This document shows positions 19,966 to 31,440 of a stretch of DNA of 64,000 bases, in pieces. The notes under the pieces were generated by a model. That model had not been told where the DNA came from and did not search any database. It was given only the letters and a program-made list of their open reading frames with translations. Every line of letters starts with the position of its first letter. Position 1 is the first letter of the stretch. Source of the stretch: Excoecaria cochinchinensis (Eukaryota > Streptophyta > Magnoliopsida > Malpighiales > Euphorbiaceae); NCBI GenBank assembly GCA_947683425.1, contig CANTUQ010000003.1:1426001-1490000 (forward strand). Direction: 5' to 3'. Position numbers and translations under genes: made by a program.

Positions 19966-21059
19966 TGTCACACCCCAAAATAGCCCTGGTCGGATTGTGC
20001 ATGCTAAGTCTGGATCGAAAGGGTATTTCAGTAATTTGTGCTTGAGAAAGTTGGAGTGTTAAGGACCTAATTGAAAAGATAATTAAGTTTGTAAGGAAAG
20101 AAATGTGAATGTGAGTGAAGTGTTATTTGTCTAAGGACTTAAGAGCATTAATTGATTTGGAATAGTTTAAGTGGAGTTTGAGGTCCAATTGGATGTTGCC
20201 AAGTGGCTTGTTAGGTGAGCATTGAAAGAAGAAAAAGAAGAAAGGAAAGAGGAAGAGAGAGGGAACACAGATTGCATTCCCGTTCTCCCTCTCATGCCTT
20301 CCCTTCTTCTTCTTCTCCTCTTCTTTCTCTGCTTTTCCTTTCATTCTCTTTGGCTTTGGCTTGGAGTTGTATTTGGGTTTCTTGGTGGAGTTGTGCTTTG
20401 CTTGAAGAGGTAAGTTGGGTTAAGGTTTCTACGTTCTGTTCTTCTTCTTCTTTTCCTGGTTTTGGTTGAGTTAGGGTTTTGAAGAGTAATGGTGGGTTTT
20501 ATTTGTGCAAGTGTTTGATGATAAGAAGAAGCAAAGTAAAGGCAAGGAAGGATTGAGGGTTGATCTTGAAGCGTGATTTTGGATCGGTCATTTCCAGGTT
20601 TGGGAGCATTTTGAATGCATGCAATGTTTGAACTTCTCTGTTCTTCAATCTCAGTTGAATGTCTCTGCCCTATTCCTCACTAGGCTTATATATGGGTTTG
20701 CTTTGCTTAATTTCTGGAAATTGGCGTGTTTTGATATGTGTATATGCATGATTATGTGAGTAGATGTGTTAGTAATGCATGAATAGGATTGAATTGAAGT
20801 TACTGAGTTTGTGTTTTGAACTTACTATTATTTTTAGGGTTTATATTCTAGAATGGATTAAATGTGTTTATGCATGACTTTGGTTGATTTGATTGTTGAA
20901 TTAAGCTGGTTTTATGTCAATTTGATGTTTGGAAGATCGATTGAAAGGTAAGATGATTTTGGTGGTGTTTTGAATTAGATTGAAAATGATTTTTATCGAG
21001 TTTTTGAATTCTGGGTAGCTGGGAATGGGAAATCGCGTTTCTGTGGAATTTTCCATTTC

Positions 21060-21482
21060 CAGTGTGTCGTGACTTCCCTGAGAGAGACAAGTCACGAGAC
21101 GTGACTCCCAGTCACGCCACGTGACTCTGTCTCCTAGTCACAACGCGTGACTTCTCGGCGGACTAGACAAAACCGTGAGGCGTGACCCTCAGTCGCGAAG
21201 CGTGACTGCCTTGTGAGAGGCAAGTCACGTCTCGTGACTTAGAGTCACGTCCCGTGACTTTTGGGAGGAGGCGTGACTTAGAGTCACGTCCCGTGACTCT
21301 CTTGGAGGCATGCCACGAGACGTGACATAGAGTCACGACTCGTGACTCTTGTGAGGAGCCAGGCGTGATATAGAGTCACGTCCCGTGACTCTCTTGTAGG
21401 TCACGAGGCGTGACACTAGGTCACGACTCGTGACCTTCCTTTGAGGTCAGTCACGAGTCGTGACATGGCTCGTGACCGACCC
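21060..21482. repeat. Array of GTCACG...CGTGAC palindromes in LTR E
   Basis: About a dozen short near-palindromes of the form GTCACG-(2-4 nt)-CGTGAC, for example AGTCACGTCCCGTGACT, GTCACGAGACGTGAC and GGTCACGACTCGTGACC, separated by 10-35 bp. Half-sites such as AGGCGTGAC are interspersed. The block is GC-rich against an AT-rich LTR. Repeat and spacer lengths vary, so it is not a CRISPR or a simple satellite. Confidence 0.93.
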
Positions 21483-23440
21483 CTCTTCAGCCCCATTTTC
21501 TGATTTCGCCCAGCTTTTACCAAAATGAATTTCCTATCTCTTTTGTATGGTGATGTACTACTGTATTACTCTTGTCATACCTTTATGTGCTCTTGTATGA
21601 CTTGGTATCCGTGACTAGTTTATTATAAAATGACTTTCAAATGCTTTTATGGCTTTTTCCTCTACTGTGTACTATCTTATCTGAATTGTTAACCTATTTC
21701 TAGTTGTGATTAGCATTATGTTATGCATATGCTTGATTGGATTCTCCTCTTAGAATAATCTGCCATACTTAAGAGTATTTCGTATCATTCCATGTGTTTT
21801 TATTCATTGGCATAATATGATTCCACATGTGTTCCTAATATGATCTAGTAAATTGAGTAGTGATAAAATGCGATTGATTGACCTATTGCATGCTTCAGAA
21901 TTTGACTTGAATGAGGTATGATTGATATTATGCTATATTTATGTGAATAATATGGTTAATGTCTGAATGCATGATTATGCTTTAGCCTGGGAACTCAATG
22001 TGTTATGTTTAAATGTAATTTGGACTATGCATGATTTATGCTTAGTATCTGCACCTAATGCATGATTAAGATTTTGTATTGATAACCATTGGCATGGTAG
22101 TGCTTCTTTACCTGATTCTTGGCATGCTTTAGAACAGTGTTTAAATGTTAAAGTATATTGACTGTATTATGTTTTGCAATGGGAATTGTATGAGATATGA
22201 CCAACTTTATGAGCATATTTATATGTCTATTGTACTCTGGTTTATGCATGATGTATATATATATTTATTCGTTGTGCGATTCGAAATGTGAATTGTTTTA
22301 TGCATGACCTGTGAGAGTCAGTCTAGTGGATAGTTAGGCATGCCTAATAGAGTCTTATGTAGCTGCAGCGCCCTTTGAACGTTTGGAACCTGATCAGGTC
22401 CCCCGATTGGTTCCTCGCGAACCCCCCATCAGTACGGATCCTCGTGATCCTTTTTAATGTATTTGGATCGGGTTAAGATCCCCCATCAGTAAAATGCTTT
22501 TGTGATAAAATAAATGGTTTTCGATTCGTACCCGTAAGGTACCCTTTGGCCGACTTGTACCCGTAAGGTACTAATCAGTGCACTCGTTATCCACTATTGT
22601 GAGTCAGCAGGTGCTTTGATGGTTTGTTTTATACTGCTTTGAAATAGTTATCAGAATGTGATATCCGATTGATTATGATAAGGATTTCAGGAATCAGTTT
22701 ATATGTATATGGACGTGTCTATGGGCTTTGGAATGTATGTCTGTATTATGTCAGCATGATTTTATAGTTAACATGATTATCCGTACTTGTCATGTGATTT
22801 GTTATTAGTTTCCGAATGCTTCGAAATGATTCGATTGATGTATTTAAGTATTTGACTTAAGCATAGTTTTGTTATATATATATTAGCTTGTGAACCGGAG
22901 CAGTTGTGATGGTAAGTATATAATGATTAATTGTACTTTCTGCATGATGATGATATGAATGTAATGCTATGTGATTATGCCTTCAGTCTCCGCTATCAGA
23001 GTGTTTTTGCAGGATACTTAATATATGTGAGTTGCGCAGCGGTAATATGATGCTTTGGATTTTGTACCTTGGATTTTGACTAGTGTGTGTGTTTAGCATG
23101 TCTAAGTATGTTGGTTAGCTAGCATTCTTAACATGTTGGTTTGGTTGTCAGTACATGCATGGGTGTTTAGTGATGTCAATTGCATGTGTAAAGCTCATGT
23201 GACTCCGCACGGTAAGATGTTGATTTTTGCTACCCATGTAGGTTTATGCATGTGATATAGTATGTAGTTCTACATAATGATGCTTGTAACGTGTATTATA
23301 TTATGTCTGTTTTGGTCTATCCTGGACATGAGTTTATGGTTTGATTGTGAGAATTGAAATGAATGCCTTTATTATGCAAGCCTAATTATGTATATGTTAT
23401 GATTATCCGCATTTGCCATTTGAATGTGTTTTGCCTTGAC

Positions 23441-23530
23441 GACCATTGTGAATGGCCGTCCATATTCTTGTGTGTTCTCCCCACTAAGCGTTTATCGCTT
23501 AGCACGGATTTCCTTTCCGTGCAGGTGGCA
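23441..23530 (+). other. Double hairpin and acceptor-like site in LTR E (best copy of the shared module)
   Basis: GACCATTGTGAATGGCC forms one stem (7-bp arms, 3-nt loop; perfect in C at 11785-11801). CTAAGCGTTTATCGCTTAG forms a second (7-bp arms, 5-nt loop). It is followed by ACGGATTTCCTTTCCGTGCAG|GT, in which ACGGA and TCCGT can pair again and an AG|GT acceptor-like site closes the block. Cognates: C 11823-11870, D 16258-16310, G 32381-32436 (minus), I 52427-52472, L 54392-54442 and 60484-60532 (minus), and a decayed one in B 39592-39642 (minus). Confidence 0.8.
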
Positions 23531-24000
23531 GGTTTTGTTCTGTTCGAGTCGCGCTTCTGCAGGGTCGGCCACGTAGGAGTTAGAAGTTCTGTATTTTGTT
23601 CAGCTTCTGTATTTCAGCTGGTGTAATTCTGTAGTATTGTATATGTAATTAATTATGTTTTGATCTTGAGTTTTCTTTTGGGAATGTAATAGTTAGTATG
23701 TTTTTATGTTTAGTTATTCCTTTGTTTTATTATTTCGATTATGCTTCCATTGAATGGTTATATGTATGCTTCTGTGTATGCTTTTGCTTAGTGCTTGCAT
23801 GTGCGTAAGTTATTGCATGTTCAGTCTGTACCGCAAGGTAAGTCAAGGTAAGTTTTTAATTAACCCGTATTTCTGTATGCATGTTATGTATGAATGCATG
23901 CTTCCGCATTGTGCATGTGCATATCTGTGTGAGTGAGCATCGGGTAGCGCGTCCATCGGTGTCCTTCCAACGGGGACGGCAATGGGGGTGTTACACCAGC

Positions 24001-25427
24001 TGAAACCTAGGCCTAGTCTGATGCAGTTGATTGTTGATGCTCAGAAGAATGACCCTAAGTTACAACAAGTGTTACTAGTAGTTAAGAGTGGCGGCCATAC
24101 TGATTATTCAGTTGGTAGTGATGGGGTGCTTTATTATAGAAATCATTTGTGTGTGCCAAATGATAGTGAAGTCAAGAAAAAGCTTTTGCAGGGGGCACAC
24201 ACTATGATCCGGGAAGTAATAAGGTGTACCAAGATCTGAAACTGTTCTACTGGTGGCCCAGTATGAAAAGAGATATTGTGGACTTTATTTCCAAGTGTTT
24301 AACTTGTTAGCAGGTGAAGGCTGAGCACTAAGTTCTGTCAAGATTGGTCAATCCTTTGCCTATTCCTCAGTGGAAATGGGACAATGTTATAATGGATTTT
24401 GTATCTGATCTGCCTCTGACACCAAGGAAGCATGATTCCCTATGGGTGATAATCTATTGGCTTACTAAGTCGGCTCTTTTGTTACTGGTTCGACTTGATT
24501 ATCCTATGGATCAGTTAGCAGAGATGTATGTGAATGAAGTGGTTTGGCTTCATGGAGTTCCATTGTCAATTGTATCTGATCGGGATCCTATGTTTACATC
24601 AAAGTTTCAAAAAGAATTACAAACTGCATTGGGTACTCGATTGAACTTTAGCATAGCTTTTCATCTTCAGACGGACAGTCAATCAGAAAGGGTTATTCAA
24701 GTTTTGGAGGATATGCTCTGAGGTTGTGTAGTGGATTTTTCTGGATGTTGGGACAAGTATATTTCTTTCATGGAATTTGCATATAAAAATAGTCATTAGA
24801 TGAGCATTGGTATGGTACCATATGAGGCTCTCTATGGTAGAAAGTGTCGGCCCTCGGTGTATTGGATGGAATTAAGTGAGCGTTCCCTAGTAGGTCCGGA
24901 TATGATTAGGGATATAGAAGAGAAGATCAATTTGGTTCAGCAAAATTTTAAGGCAGCAAGAGACCGATAAAGATCTTATGCAAATCTGAAGTGGAAAGAT
25001 ATCGAGTATAAGGTTGGAGATAAGGTTTCCTTGAAAGTGTCACCCTGGAGAAAGGTTCTTCATTTTGGTAAAAAGGGAAAATTGAGTCCTAGGTTTATTG
25101 GGCCTTATGAGGTATTAGAACGGATTGGACCAGTTGCTTATCGGTTGGCTTTGCCATTAGCGTTGGCCAAGCTGCATGATGTGTTTCATGTATTGATGCT
25201 TCGCAGATATGGGTTAGATGAGTCTCATGTGTTATCTGTTCAGGAAGTGCAAGTTCAACCGAATTTTTCGTATGATGAGGAACCCAAGGCTATTTTAGCT
25301 CAAGAAGTGAGACAGCTTCGGAACAAATAGATTCCCTTAGTAAAAGTGTTATGGCAACATCACAACATAGAAGAAGCGACTTGGGAACCTGAATCGGTTA
25401 GGTAAGAATTTTGAGTATGAAATTCCT
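24001..25427 (+). pseudogene. Integrase with chromodomain-like tail of element D (broken)
   Basis: Resumes after E. 23982-24239 covers the segment before the zinc finger (DGVLYYRNHLCVPND). The zinc finger at 24240-24340 is broken by stops and frame changes. 24344-24721 is the core, with WKWDNVIMDFVSDLP (first Asp), VSDRDPMFTSKFQ (second Asp) and LQTDSQSERVIQ (Glu; the usual Gly before Gln is Ser). 25031-25330 has VSPWRKVLHFGKKGKLSPRFIGPYEVL and a chromodomain-like end (PKAILAQEVRQLRNK, then WQHHNIEEATWEPES after one stop). The tail supports a Tekay/Del chromovirus. Confidence 0.9.
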
Positions 25428-25443
25428 TTAAGGAGGGGAGAGT
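25428..25443 (+). other. Polypurine tract of element D
   Basis: AAGGAGGGGAGAGT immediately precedes the 3' LTR start TGTGAGG, the normal plus-strand primer position. Confidence 0.9.
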
Positions 25444-27792
25444 TGTGAGGCCCCAACTTGTTCCCTCATAGTTTTGAGCATTTTGAGGTTTAAGAGTGGC
25501 TTCGGTGTGTTTTGTGTGTATGTTTAGGACATGTTTGGTATTTTGTAGAAGTCTGGGTTATGGTTATTGGCTATTTAGGTTTAATTGCATATTTTAGGAA
25601 GTTTAGAGGGTGTAATTGTATGACAGTTTTTAATTTGTAGTTTGAGTATATTTTGAGAAGAAAAGAAGGATTAGAAGAGGGTTTTGCCAAATCTACCACA
25701 AAAAAATGACAAGTGGATGGTGGAGATGAGGAAAGAGAAGGAGAGGATAAGGATGACCTTTTAGTGTGGAGAGAGAATGTCAGAGAGAGCAGTTTTCCCT
25801 CCTCTTTCTCTCTCGTTCTAATGTCATCCTCCTCCTCCTCCCTTTGCCCAAATTCTCCCTCAGCTGCTGCAATTCATGAGTTGGTTTGGCAAATTCCGGA
25901 ATTATTTAGGTAAGTGAATACTCTTCTTTTTCTTCTTCTTCTTCTTCTTCTCTTCTTCTCTTTGGTTCTTTGGGAGTTATTTGGCTCTATTTTGTGAATG
26001 TTGTGGTTGGTTTGATTTGTTCAGATATTCCAGCTAGAGAACCAAAATGGAAAGAAAAAGTAGGCGGGAGTGCTGCCATTTGAGCGTTGAGGAGCTTAGG
26101 AGCAAAGGTTTGGGAATTATGCGAATTTGATGAAATTGTTTTGCTTTTAAATCATTGTTATAATTTTTGAGAAATTGAGATTAAAAGTATGTTTATATGC
26201 ATCCTTGAAGTATGTTTAGATTATTTAAGGTAGGAATTGGAGTTGGAAGTAAAGTATAAAATTTAAGTCTGACTTTATGTGAAAAATGGGAAATTTTCTG
26301 GGTTTTAAAGCTTGTTGTTTTTAAATGGTTGCTTTTTGCCTTTTTGTCACTTCTAGTGAATGAAAAACTTGAGTAATATTATGGCTAACATGTTTTGATT
26401 GCCTTATGATGATTTTGTAGAAGTTCTAAGGTGAATTGCATGATTTTGGGGAGGTTGGCTTTGTGAAAAGTTGTGCAGATCAGTAGCAAGGCATGAAACT
26501 TGACTTTGTCGCAAGCGCAACCTCTGTCATGAGTGCCACAAAGAGCTCAGTCATCCGAGCTTCCGCCGAGGTGTCCTCTGTCTTGAGTGCGACAGAGAGT
26601 TCGGTTAGCCAAACTTCTACTAGGGAGCCCTCCATCGCTAGTGGGTCTTCATGCGCGAGTGTAATCGAGGTCTTCTTGCCCTATGTTGCGAGCGCAACCG
26701 GTTTTCGCAAGCACGACATTTAGTGCAATCTTTCTCTCTCACGAGCGCTACTGTGGTCGCGAGTATGACCCTCCCCTATGCTTTGAATATTCATTGTTTG
26801 ATATACCTTCCATGGCTTTTTCACTTACACTTTGCATGGTTTCTCACTTATGATTTATATTTATATGATTCAATGTATAAAATATAATATGTTGTACAAT
26901 ATAAGTTGAATTTATATTTAGCCTGCAAGGGTCGAGTTGTGGATAGATAGGCATGCCTATAGGTTTCTGTTTGCTGCAGCCTATGCATTTTTTTGGACCC
27001 TGATTAGCTCCCTATGTGTTTGGATCCTTACGGATTCGTATGATTTTGATCTTGGTAGATCCCTATGCATTATTGTTTGAAAATAGAATATTGTTTGTAC
27101 CTACAGGTACATATGAGTTCACCTAATATCCACCTCTTTGAGTTTGCAGGCATAACTATGTGTATGAATGTGATATGGAATAATGCGAATTGTTAAAATG
27201 ATATATTTGAAATGTATGAAGTGATGCTATTGTTGATGAATGCAAATTACGGTTAAGCTTGTGGTGCTTAATTTATGTGTGTGCCATGTGAATTTGAATT
27301 GCATTAATGTCCACTGTGAGTAGTCATTCATCTCTTATTTTCCACACTAAGGCGTTGCGTCCGTGTAGGTGTGGAAGCGATAACACAATAGGATGGGCTT
27401 TTTTTAGATGTTTAAGATTTTGTATTTATGTAAAGATTTTGTATTGTAACCAGTTATGTAATATGGCATACTGGAGTATGTACTTGTGTAATTTGTGTAA
27501 TGTTTTCAGCTATGTAATTTTGTAAGACTTGAATTGGTATATAAGTAAGGATGATTTTGTAATACAACTCAACAATGTAAATATTTTATTTATGAAGGAA
27601 TGAGATGTATGAAAGAGAAAGTTTTGTTAACCCCGATTCTGTTATGCGTATATAAGTATGTATGGTTATGCATATGTTATATTGAATGTTTTTTGCATGT
27701 TTTGCTTCTGTGTGGTAGTAACCCTTGCCTATCGGGACACTCACTTCTCTATAGAGGGTGACCTTCCCTACGTATAAGTAAGGGGTGTTACG
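25444..27792 (+). repeat. 3' LTR of element D (2349 bp)
   Basis: Colinear with 14434-16742. Ends GTAAGGGGTGTTACG, the last base mutated from A. The donor-like TTTAG|GTAAGTGA (about 25910), palindrome block (26480-26770) and ATAGGCATGCCTAT (26947-26960) are kept. The CTAAG hairpin is damaged: a short deletion leaves CACTAAGGCGTTGCGTCCGTGTAG|GT (27344-27370), while the acceptor-like TAG|GT is intact. The two LTRs therefore complement each other's defects. Confidence 0.93.
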
Positions 27793-27965
27793 GGTAGCCC
27801 TGTCACAAAATCCATAGTCACTCTATCCCATTTCCATTCAGGTATTGAGATATGTTGGAGTAAACCAGATGGAACTTGTTGTTCTGCCTTCACTTGCTGG
27901 CATATCAGACACGTGTTTGCAAACTCTGTCATATCTCGCTTCAACCCTAGCCACCAATAGTGCAT
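27793..27965 (-). pseudogene. Integrase N-terminal part of element B (fragment)
   Basis: The minus-strand frame reads MHYWWLGLKRDMTEFANTC and then LICQQVKAEQQ, with the last Cys pair of the integrase HHCC zinc finger. It continues with PEWKWDRVTMDFVTGLP, containing the first catalytic Asp, and is then cut by element D at the GGTAG target copy (27793-27797). It joins in concept to 14233-14428. The upstream His pair lies at about 27966-28020, across a stop. Confidence 0.9.
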
Positions 27966-28490
27966 CTTTGAATTCTAAAACATCTTGTTACCTCCTAGAT
28001 GCGTAGCGTAACTACTATGATGGGATTCTTTTAAAATATCCTTCTTCAATTCTACTTGATCAGGCACACACAATCTTTGTTTATAGTAAAGACCGCCATC
28101 GGATCCCAAGGAGAAATCACCACTATCACCATCTCTCACCCGGTTCATCAGGGTACATAAACAATCATCTTGTTTCTGAGCGGCTTTCACTTGCTGCACA
28201 AAATCAGGTTTCAATTGCATCTTTGCTATTAATGCTCCATTATCAGATACATCAAGTCTAACATTCATAGCTCTCAAAGCTGCCATGAACTTTCTATGGA
28301 GTGCATTAGCCACAACATTTGCTTTACTCAGGTGATAATCAATGAAACATTCATAGTCTTTAATAAGCTCAAGCCATCTTCTCTTTCTAAGATTAAGCTG
28401 CTTCTGAGTGAGTAGGTACTTCAGACTCTGATGGTCAGTGAAGATATCGCACTTCTCACCATACAAATAGTGTCTCCAGATCTTTAATGC
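27966..28490 (-). pseudogene. RNase H and connection to integrase of element B (fragment)
   Basis: Shows LKIWRHYLYGEKCDIFTDHQ, SLKYLLTQKQLNL, RRWLELIKDYECFIDYHLSK and ANVVANALHRK (RNase H C-terminal half). These are followed by a linker with LGSDGGLYYKQRLCVPD and a His-containing start of the integrase zinc finger (HHSSYATHLGGNKMF). The N-terminal half lies at 30302-30540 beyond solo LTR F. The first codons of the open frame above 28490 belong to F, not B. Confidence 0.9.
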
Positions 28491-28817
28491 TGATCGGTGT
28501 TCAGCAAGTGTACTGAATCGACAAGTAATATAGCGAGTATAATTAAAGACCCGCAAATATCAAACCCAAGGGAAAAAGGATTGTCACGTTAAACATCTAT
28601 GGTTGAGTGAAATTGAGATATCCCCAAATTGTTTGGTTGAAAATTCTAAACTAAGCAAGAAAATAAATTATCGAATTAAACATAAAATTGTTCATCAAGA
28701 AATTACTCAAGGATGAAATTGGATGCTTAGGAAATTCTATCCTCATAAATGTAATTGAAAATGGGAAAAACAATACCAACATGAATTTCTAGATAACCTA
28801 ACTAAACCCAAGTGTCC

Positions 28818-29245
28818 CATTCCGAAGCAAGCTATTCTAATTACATGACATCCCAATCCGGAGCCAGCCATATAACTAGCCTATGCACGGGTCTAAAATC
28901 CTAAGTTTGGTTTATTTTCCCAATACGGAGTCAAACAACCCAAAACTTAATTATCTCACTCGCCACTCTAGTCTTAAATCATAAAATTCTGCACTTCTAT
29001 ATTCCCAATTGGATTCGTCCAAAAGATACAACAAGAATGATAAAAATTGAATATAAATAATTCGCATTCCCATTTCGAAGCAAGCCTTATGATGAGCATG
29101 AGCACGGGTCTAACATCCTGGGTATGAATTAATTTCCCATTCCAAAGCCAATTAATCCAAGACCCATCTATTCCTCACATTTTTGAACTTTCTAAAACTA
29201 ACATCTATAAATCAAGCGTCCCATTCTGGAGCAAGCAAAACCGAT
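28818..29245. repeat. Degenerate internal repeat of LTR F
   Basis: A motif like TCCCATTCCGAAGCAAGC recurs at about 28817, 29069 and 29219. Between these are lines with CCCAATCCGGAGCCAGCC, CCCAATACGGAGTCAAAC and CCCATTCCAAAGCCAATT, and ACGGGTCTAACATCC-like segments at about 28886 and 29105. It is a decayed repeat of unit roughly 60-250 bp. I see no function. Confidence 0.65.
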
Positions 29246-29793
29246 AGATACAGAATATAAGAACAGAGTATAAACTAATTACAACAATAATCAGATTTGA
29301 AATCAATCATCATTCCGGACTAAATCATAATCAAACCCAATAGTCATTATAAATGCAAAAAATATAACAAGAGAAATAAAAGTAATCATGAAAATATTCA
29401 TTAAATCTATAATTCTAAATACAAAGTATGATTCAAGAACCCCTAAGCATGAATAACTACTCTAACATTAAGAATATAAACATAAAATATGAAAAATTCA
29501 AGTTTAGAATACACCTTTGATGAGAGAGAAAATAGATCTTAAAGCTCTTGTTCTTTAACCTTGGAATTCCTTAAATCCCCAAAAATATAAATTTAAACTA
29601 AATTAATCTACATAATTTAAGAACAAAATTGAAAATCTAAAATTAAATCTAAGCTACAACAGTATTTAAGATGAAAATTAAAACCTAAAACAAATATAAA
29701 AAGCTGCCTAAAAAGAAAACTAAAACTAGCTATCTAAAATAAAACCTAACTTTTCTGAAGATGAAACGGCGCTTTAATTTTAAAGTCAGGAGA

Positions 29794-30070
29794 AAAGCAC
29801 TGTTGTGCTTTTATAAAGCACAGCTGTGTTCTTGAGTAAGTAACGCTATAGGGTTACGGGAATAGTGTAACACAGCTGTGTTTCTCGCAAAAACACAGCT
29901 GTGTTGTGGGTGAGAAAATGGACATTGTTGCTCCGTGCTCGCGTGCCTCCTGCTGCGTAACACAGTTGTGTTTTACGAGAAAACACAGCTGTATCATCGA
30001 CTGTTCACGCTATTGTGCGCTCCCTTCTAAAGCACAGCTGTGCTATTGAAAAGCACGGCTGTGCTTTAGG
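29794..30070. repeat. AACACAGCTGTGTT palindrome cluster in LTR F
   Basis: At least eight copies of a 12-14 bp palindrome with core CACAGCTGTG or CACGGCTGTG, often in pairs about 10-20 bp apart, for example AACACAGCTGTGTTTC, AACACAGTTGTGTTTT, AAAGCACAGCTGTGCT and AAAGCACGGCTGTGCTTT. On the minus strand it starts about 230 nt after the LTR start. It is the F counterpart of the arrays in E, C and A/J, but with an unrelated core. Confidence 0.9.
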
Positions 30071-30301
30071 CAAATTTTGCCCTCTTTCACCAATTGTTCC
30101 TAAAATCAATCCCGAACCTCCAATTTAGCTCCGGATTAAAATAAAACACCTGAAAACATCCCAAAACTTATTAAAAATTATAAAAACATTATAAATTAAT
30201 AAAAAGACAAAAACTAGCTAATTAATATTAAAATTAAATAAATAAAACACATAATTATGCCAAGAATTAATCTAAAATATTAATATAATTGCAACTTATC
30301 A

Positions 30302-31440
30302 AATGCAAACACAATAGCTGCCAGCTCAAGATCATGAGTAGGATAATTCTTTTCATGATTCTTAAGCTGTCGGGAGGCAAAAGCAATCACTTTACCTTTC
30401 TGCATTAAAACACAACCCAATCCATTCCTGGAAGCATCACTGTAAATTGTAAAGTCTTTTCCTACCTCAGGTTGAGTCAACATTGGAGCTTCAGTCAACA
30501 TGTTCTTGAGTTTCTCAAAGCTTGCTTTACACTTATCAGTCCATTCAAATTTAACCTTCTTATGTAATAGACGGGTTAAAGGTGCTACAATAGTGGAAAA
30601 ACCTTTAACAAACCTTCTGTAGTAGCCAGCCAAACCCATGAAGCTTCTAATTTTTATGACATTCCTAGGTGTCCTCTAATGTAATATTGCCTCAATCTTC
30701 TTAGGATCTACCTTGATACCTTCTGCTGACACTACATGGCCAAGAAAGGATACTTCCTTCAACCAAAAGTCACACTTACTAAATTTGGCATACAGCTATT
30801 TTTCTCTCAAGGTCTGCAAGACAATTCGCAAATGTTGATCATGCTCTTCTGGAGTCTTTGAATATATCAAACTGTCATCAATAAAGACCACCACAAATTG
30901 ATCCAAATAAGGATGGAAAATCCGGTTCATAAGGTCCATAAAAGCTGCTGATGCATTTGTAGGCCCAAAAGGCATAACCAAAAACTCATAGTTGCCATAT
31001 CTTATGCGAAAAGGAGTTTTAAGCACATCTGCTTCTTTTATCTTCAATTGATGATAGCCCGATCTCAGATCAATTTTTAAAAATACACCTGCACCTTTCA
31101 ACTGATCAAAAAGATCTTTTATCTATGGGAGAGGATACTTGTTCTTGATTGTTAATTTATTCAGCTGCTGGTAGTCAATACATAACCTGAGAGAGCCATC
31201 CTTCTTTTTCACAAATAACATTGGTGCTCCGCAAGGTGATGTACTAGGCCTGATGAAGCCTTTCTTAAGCAATTCTTGTAATTGAATCTTCAATTCTTTT
31301 AATTCTACTAGTGTCATCCTATACGGAGCAATGGAGACAGGTGCAGTACCTGGTGCTACATCAATAGTGAACTCAATCTCCCGGTTAGGTGGCAAGCCTA
31401 GAAGTTTTTTAGGGAAGACATCTTGGAACTCTCACATAGT
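30302..31440 (-). pseudogene. Reverse transcriptase and N-terminal RNase H of element B
   Basis: Minus-strand order: 31123-31395 (REIEFTIDVAPGTAPV, LLKKGFIRPSTSPCGAPML, KKDGSLRLCIDYQQLNK); 30796-31101 (FLKIDLRSGYHQLKI, YEFLVMPFGPTNASAAFMDL, VVVFIDDSLIYSK with catalytic Asp pair); 30640-30795 (thumb, with stops); and 30302-30639 (LAGYYRRFVKGFST, FTIYSDASRNGLGCVLMQKG, NYPTHDLELAAIVFA, first half of RNase H). Stops near 31122, 30797 and 30678 inactivate it. LTR F interrupts it at 30302. Confidence 0.92.

Larger units (their letters stand above)
19966..23995 (+). mobile_element. Element E: solo LTR, 4030 bp, inside D
   Basis: TGTCACACCCC...GGGGGTGTTACA, flanked by CCAGC on both sides (19961-19965 and 23996-24000), with no internal coding region: a solo LTR left by LTR-LTR recombination. 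Landmarks: donor-like GAG|GTAAGT (about 20410), palindrome array (21060-21482), TTAGGCATGCCTAA (22334-22347) then GCTGCAGC, two CGTACCCGTAAGGTAC-type motifs (22526-22570), GACCATTGTGAATGGCC (23441-23457), CTAAGCGTTTATCGCTTAG (23483-23501) and acceptor-like GTGCAG|GT (about 23524). No protein domain is seen; its short open frames are not called. Confidence 0.95.
14434..27792 (+). mobile_element. Element D: Tekay/Del-like Ty3/gypsy element with both LTRs, decayed
   Basis: A structurally complete plus-strand element: 5' LTR (14434-16742), PBS (16750-16761), gag, protease, reverse transcriptase, RNase H, [E], integrase with chromodomain-like tail, polypurine tract and 3' LTR (25444-27792). The target-site duplication is GGTAG (14429-14433 and 27793-27797). 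The last base of the 3' LTR is G instead of A. The LTRs differ at about one site in ten over the first 190 bp compared by eye, so the insertion is old. All genes contain in-frame stops. Confidence 0.95.
28491..30301 (-). mobile_element. Element F: solo LTR, 1811 bp, inside the RNase H of B
   Basis: Bounded by TG...CA and the target duplication AATGC (28486-28490 and 30302-30306). Removing it restores the RNase H reading FA-LKIWRHY, which fixes the edges. On the minus strand it begins TGATAAGTTGCAATTA. That start, the internal composition and the terminal GTACTGAATCGAC-like end recall Athila-type gypsy LTRs, but the lineage and hence the strand are tentative. It lacks the CTAAGCG hairpin of the other solo LTRs and has no coding region. 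Confidence 0.88.

Noticed and set aside
21060..21482. CRISPR-like appearance of the palindromic array
   Set aside because: Repeat units are only about 15-17 bp and imperfect, spacers vary in length and also contain repeat parts, there are no cas genes, and the setting is a plant retrotransposon LTR.
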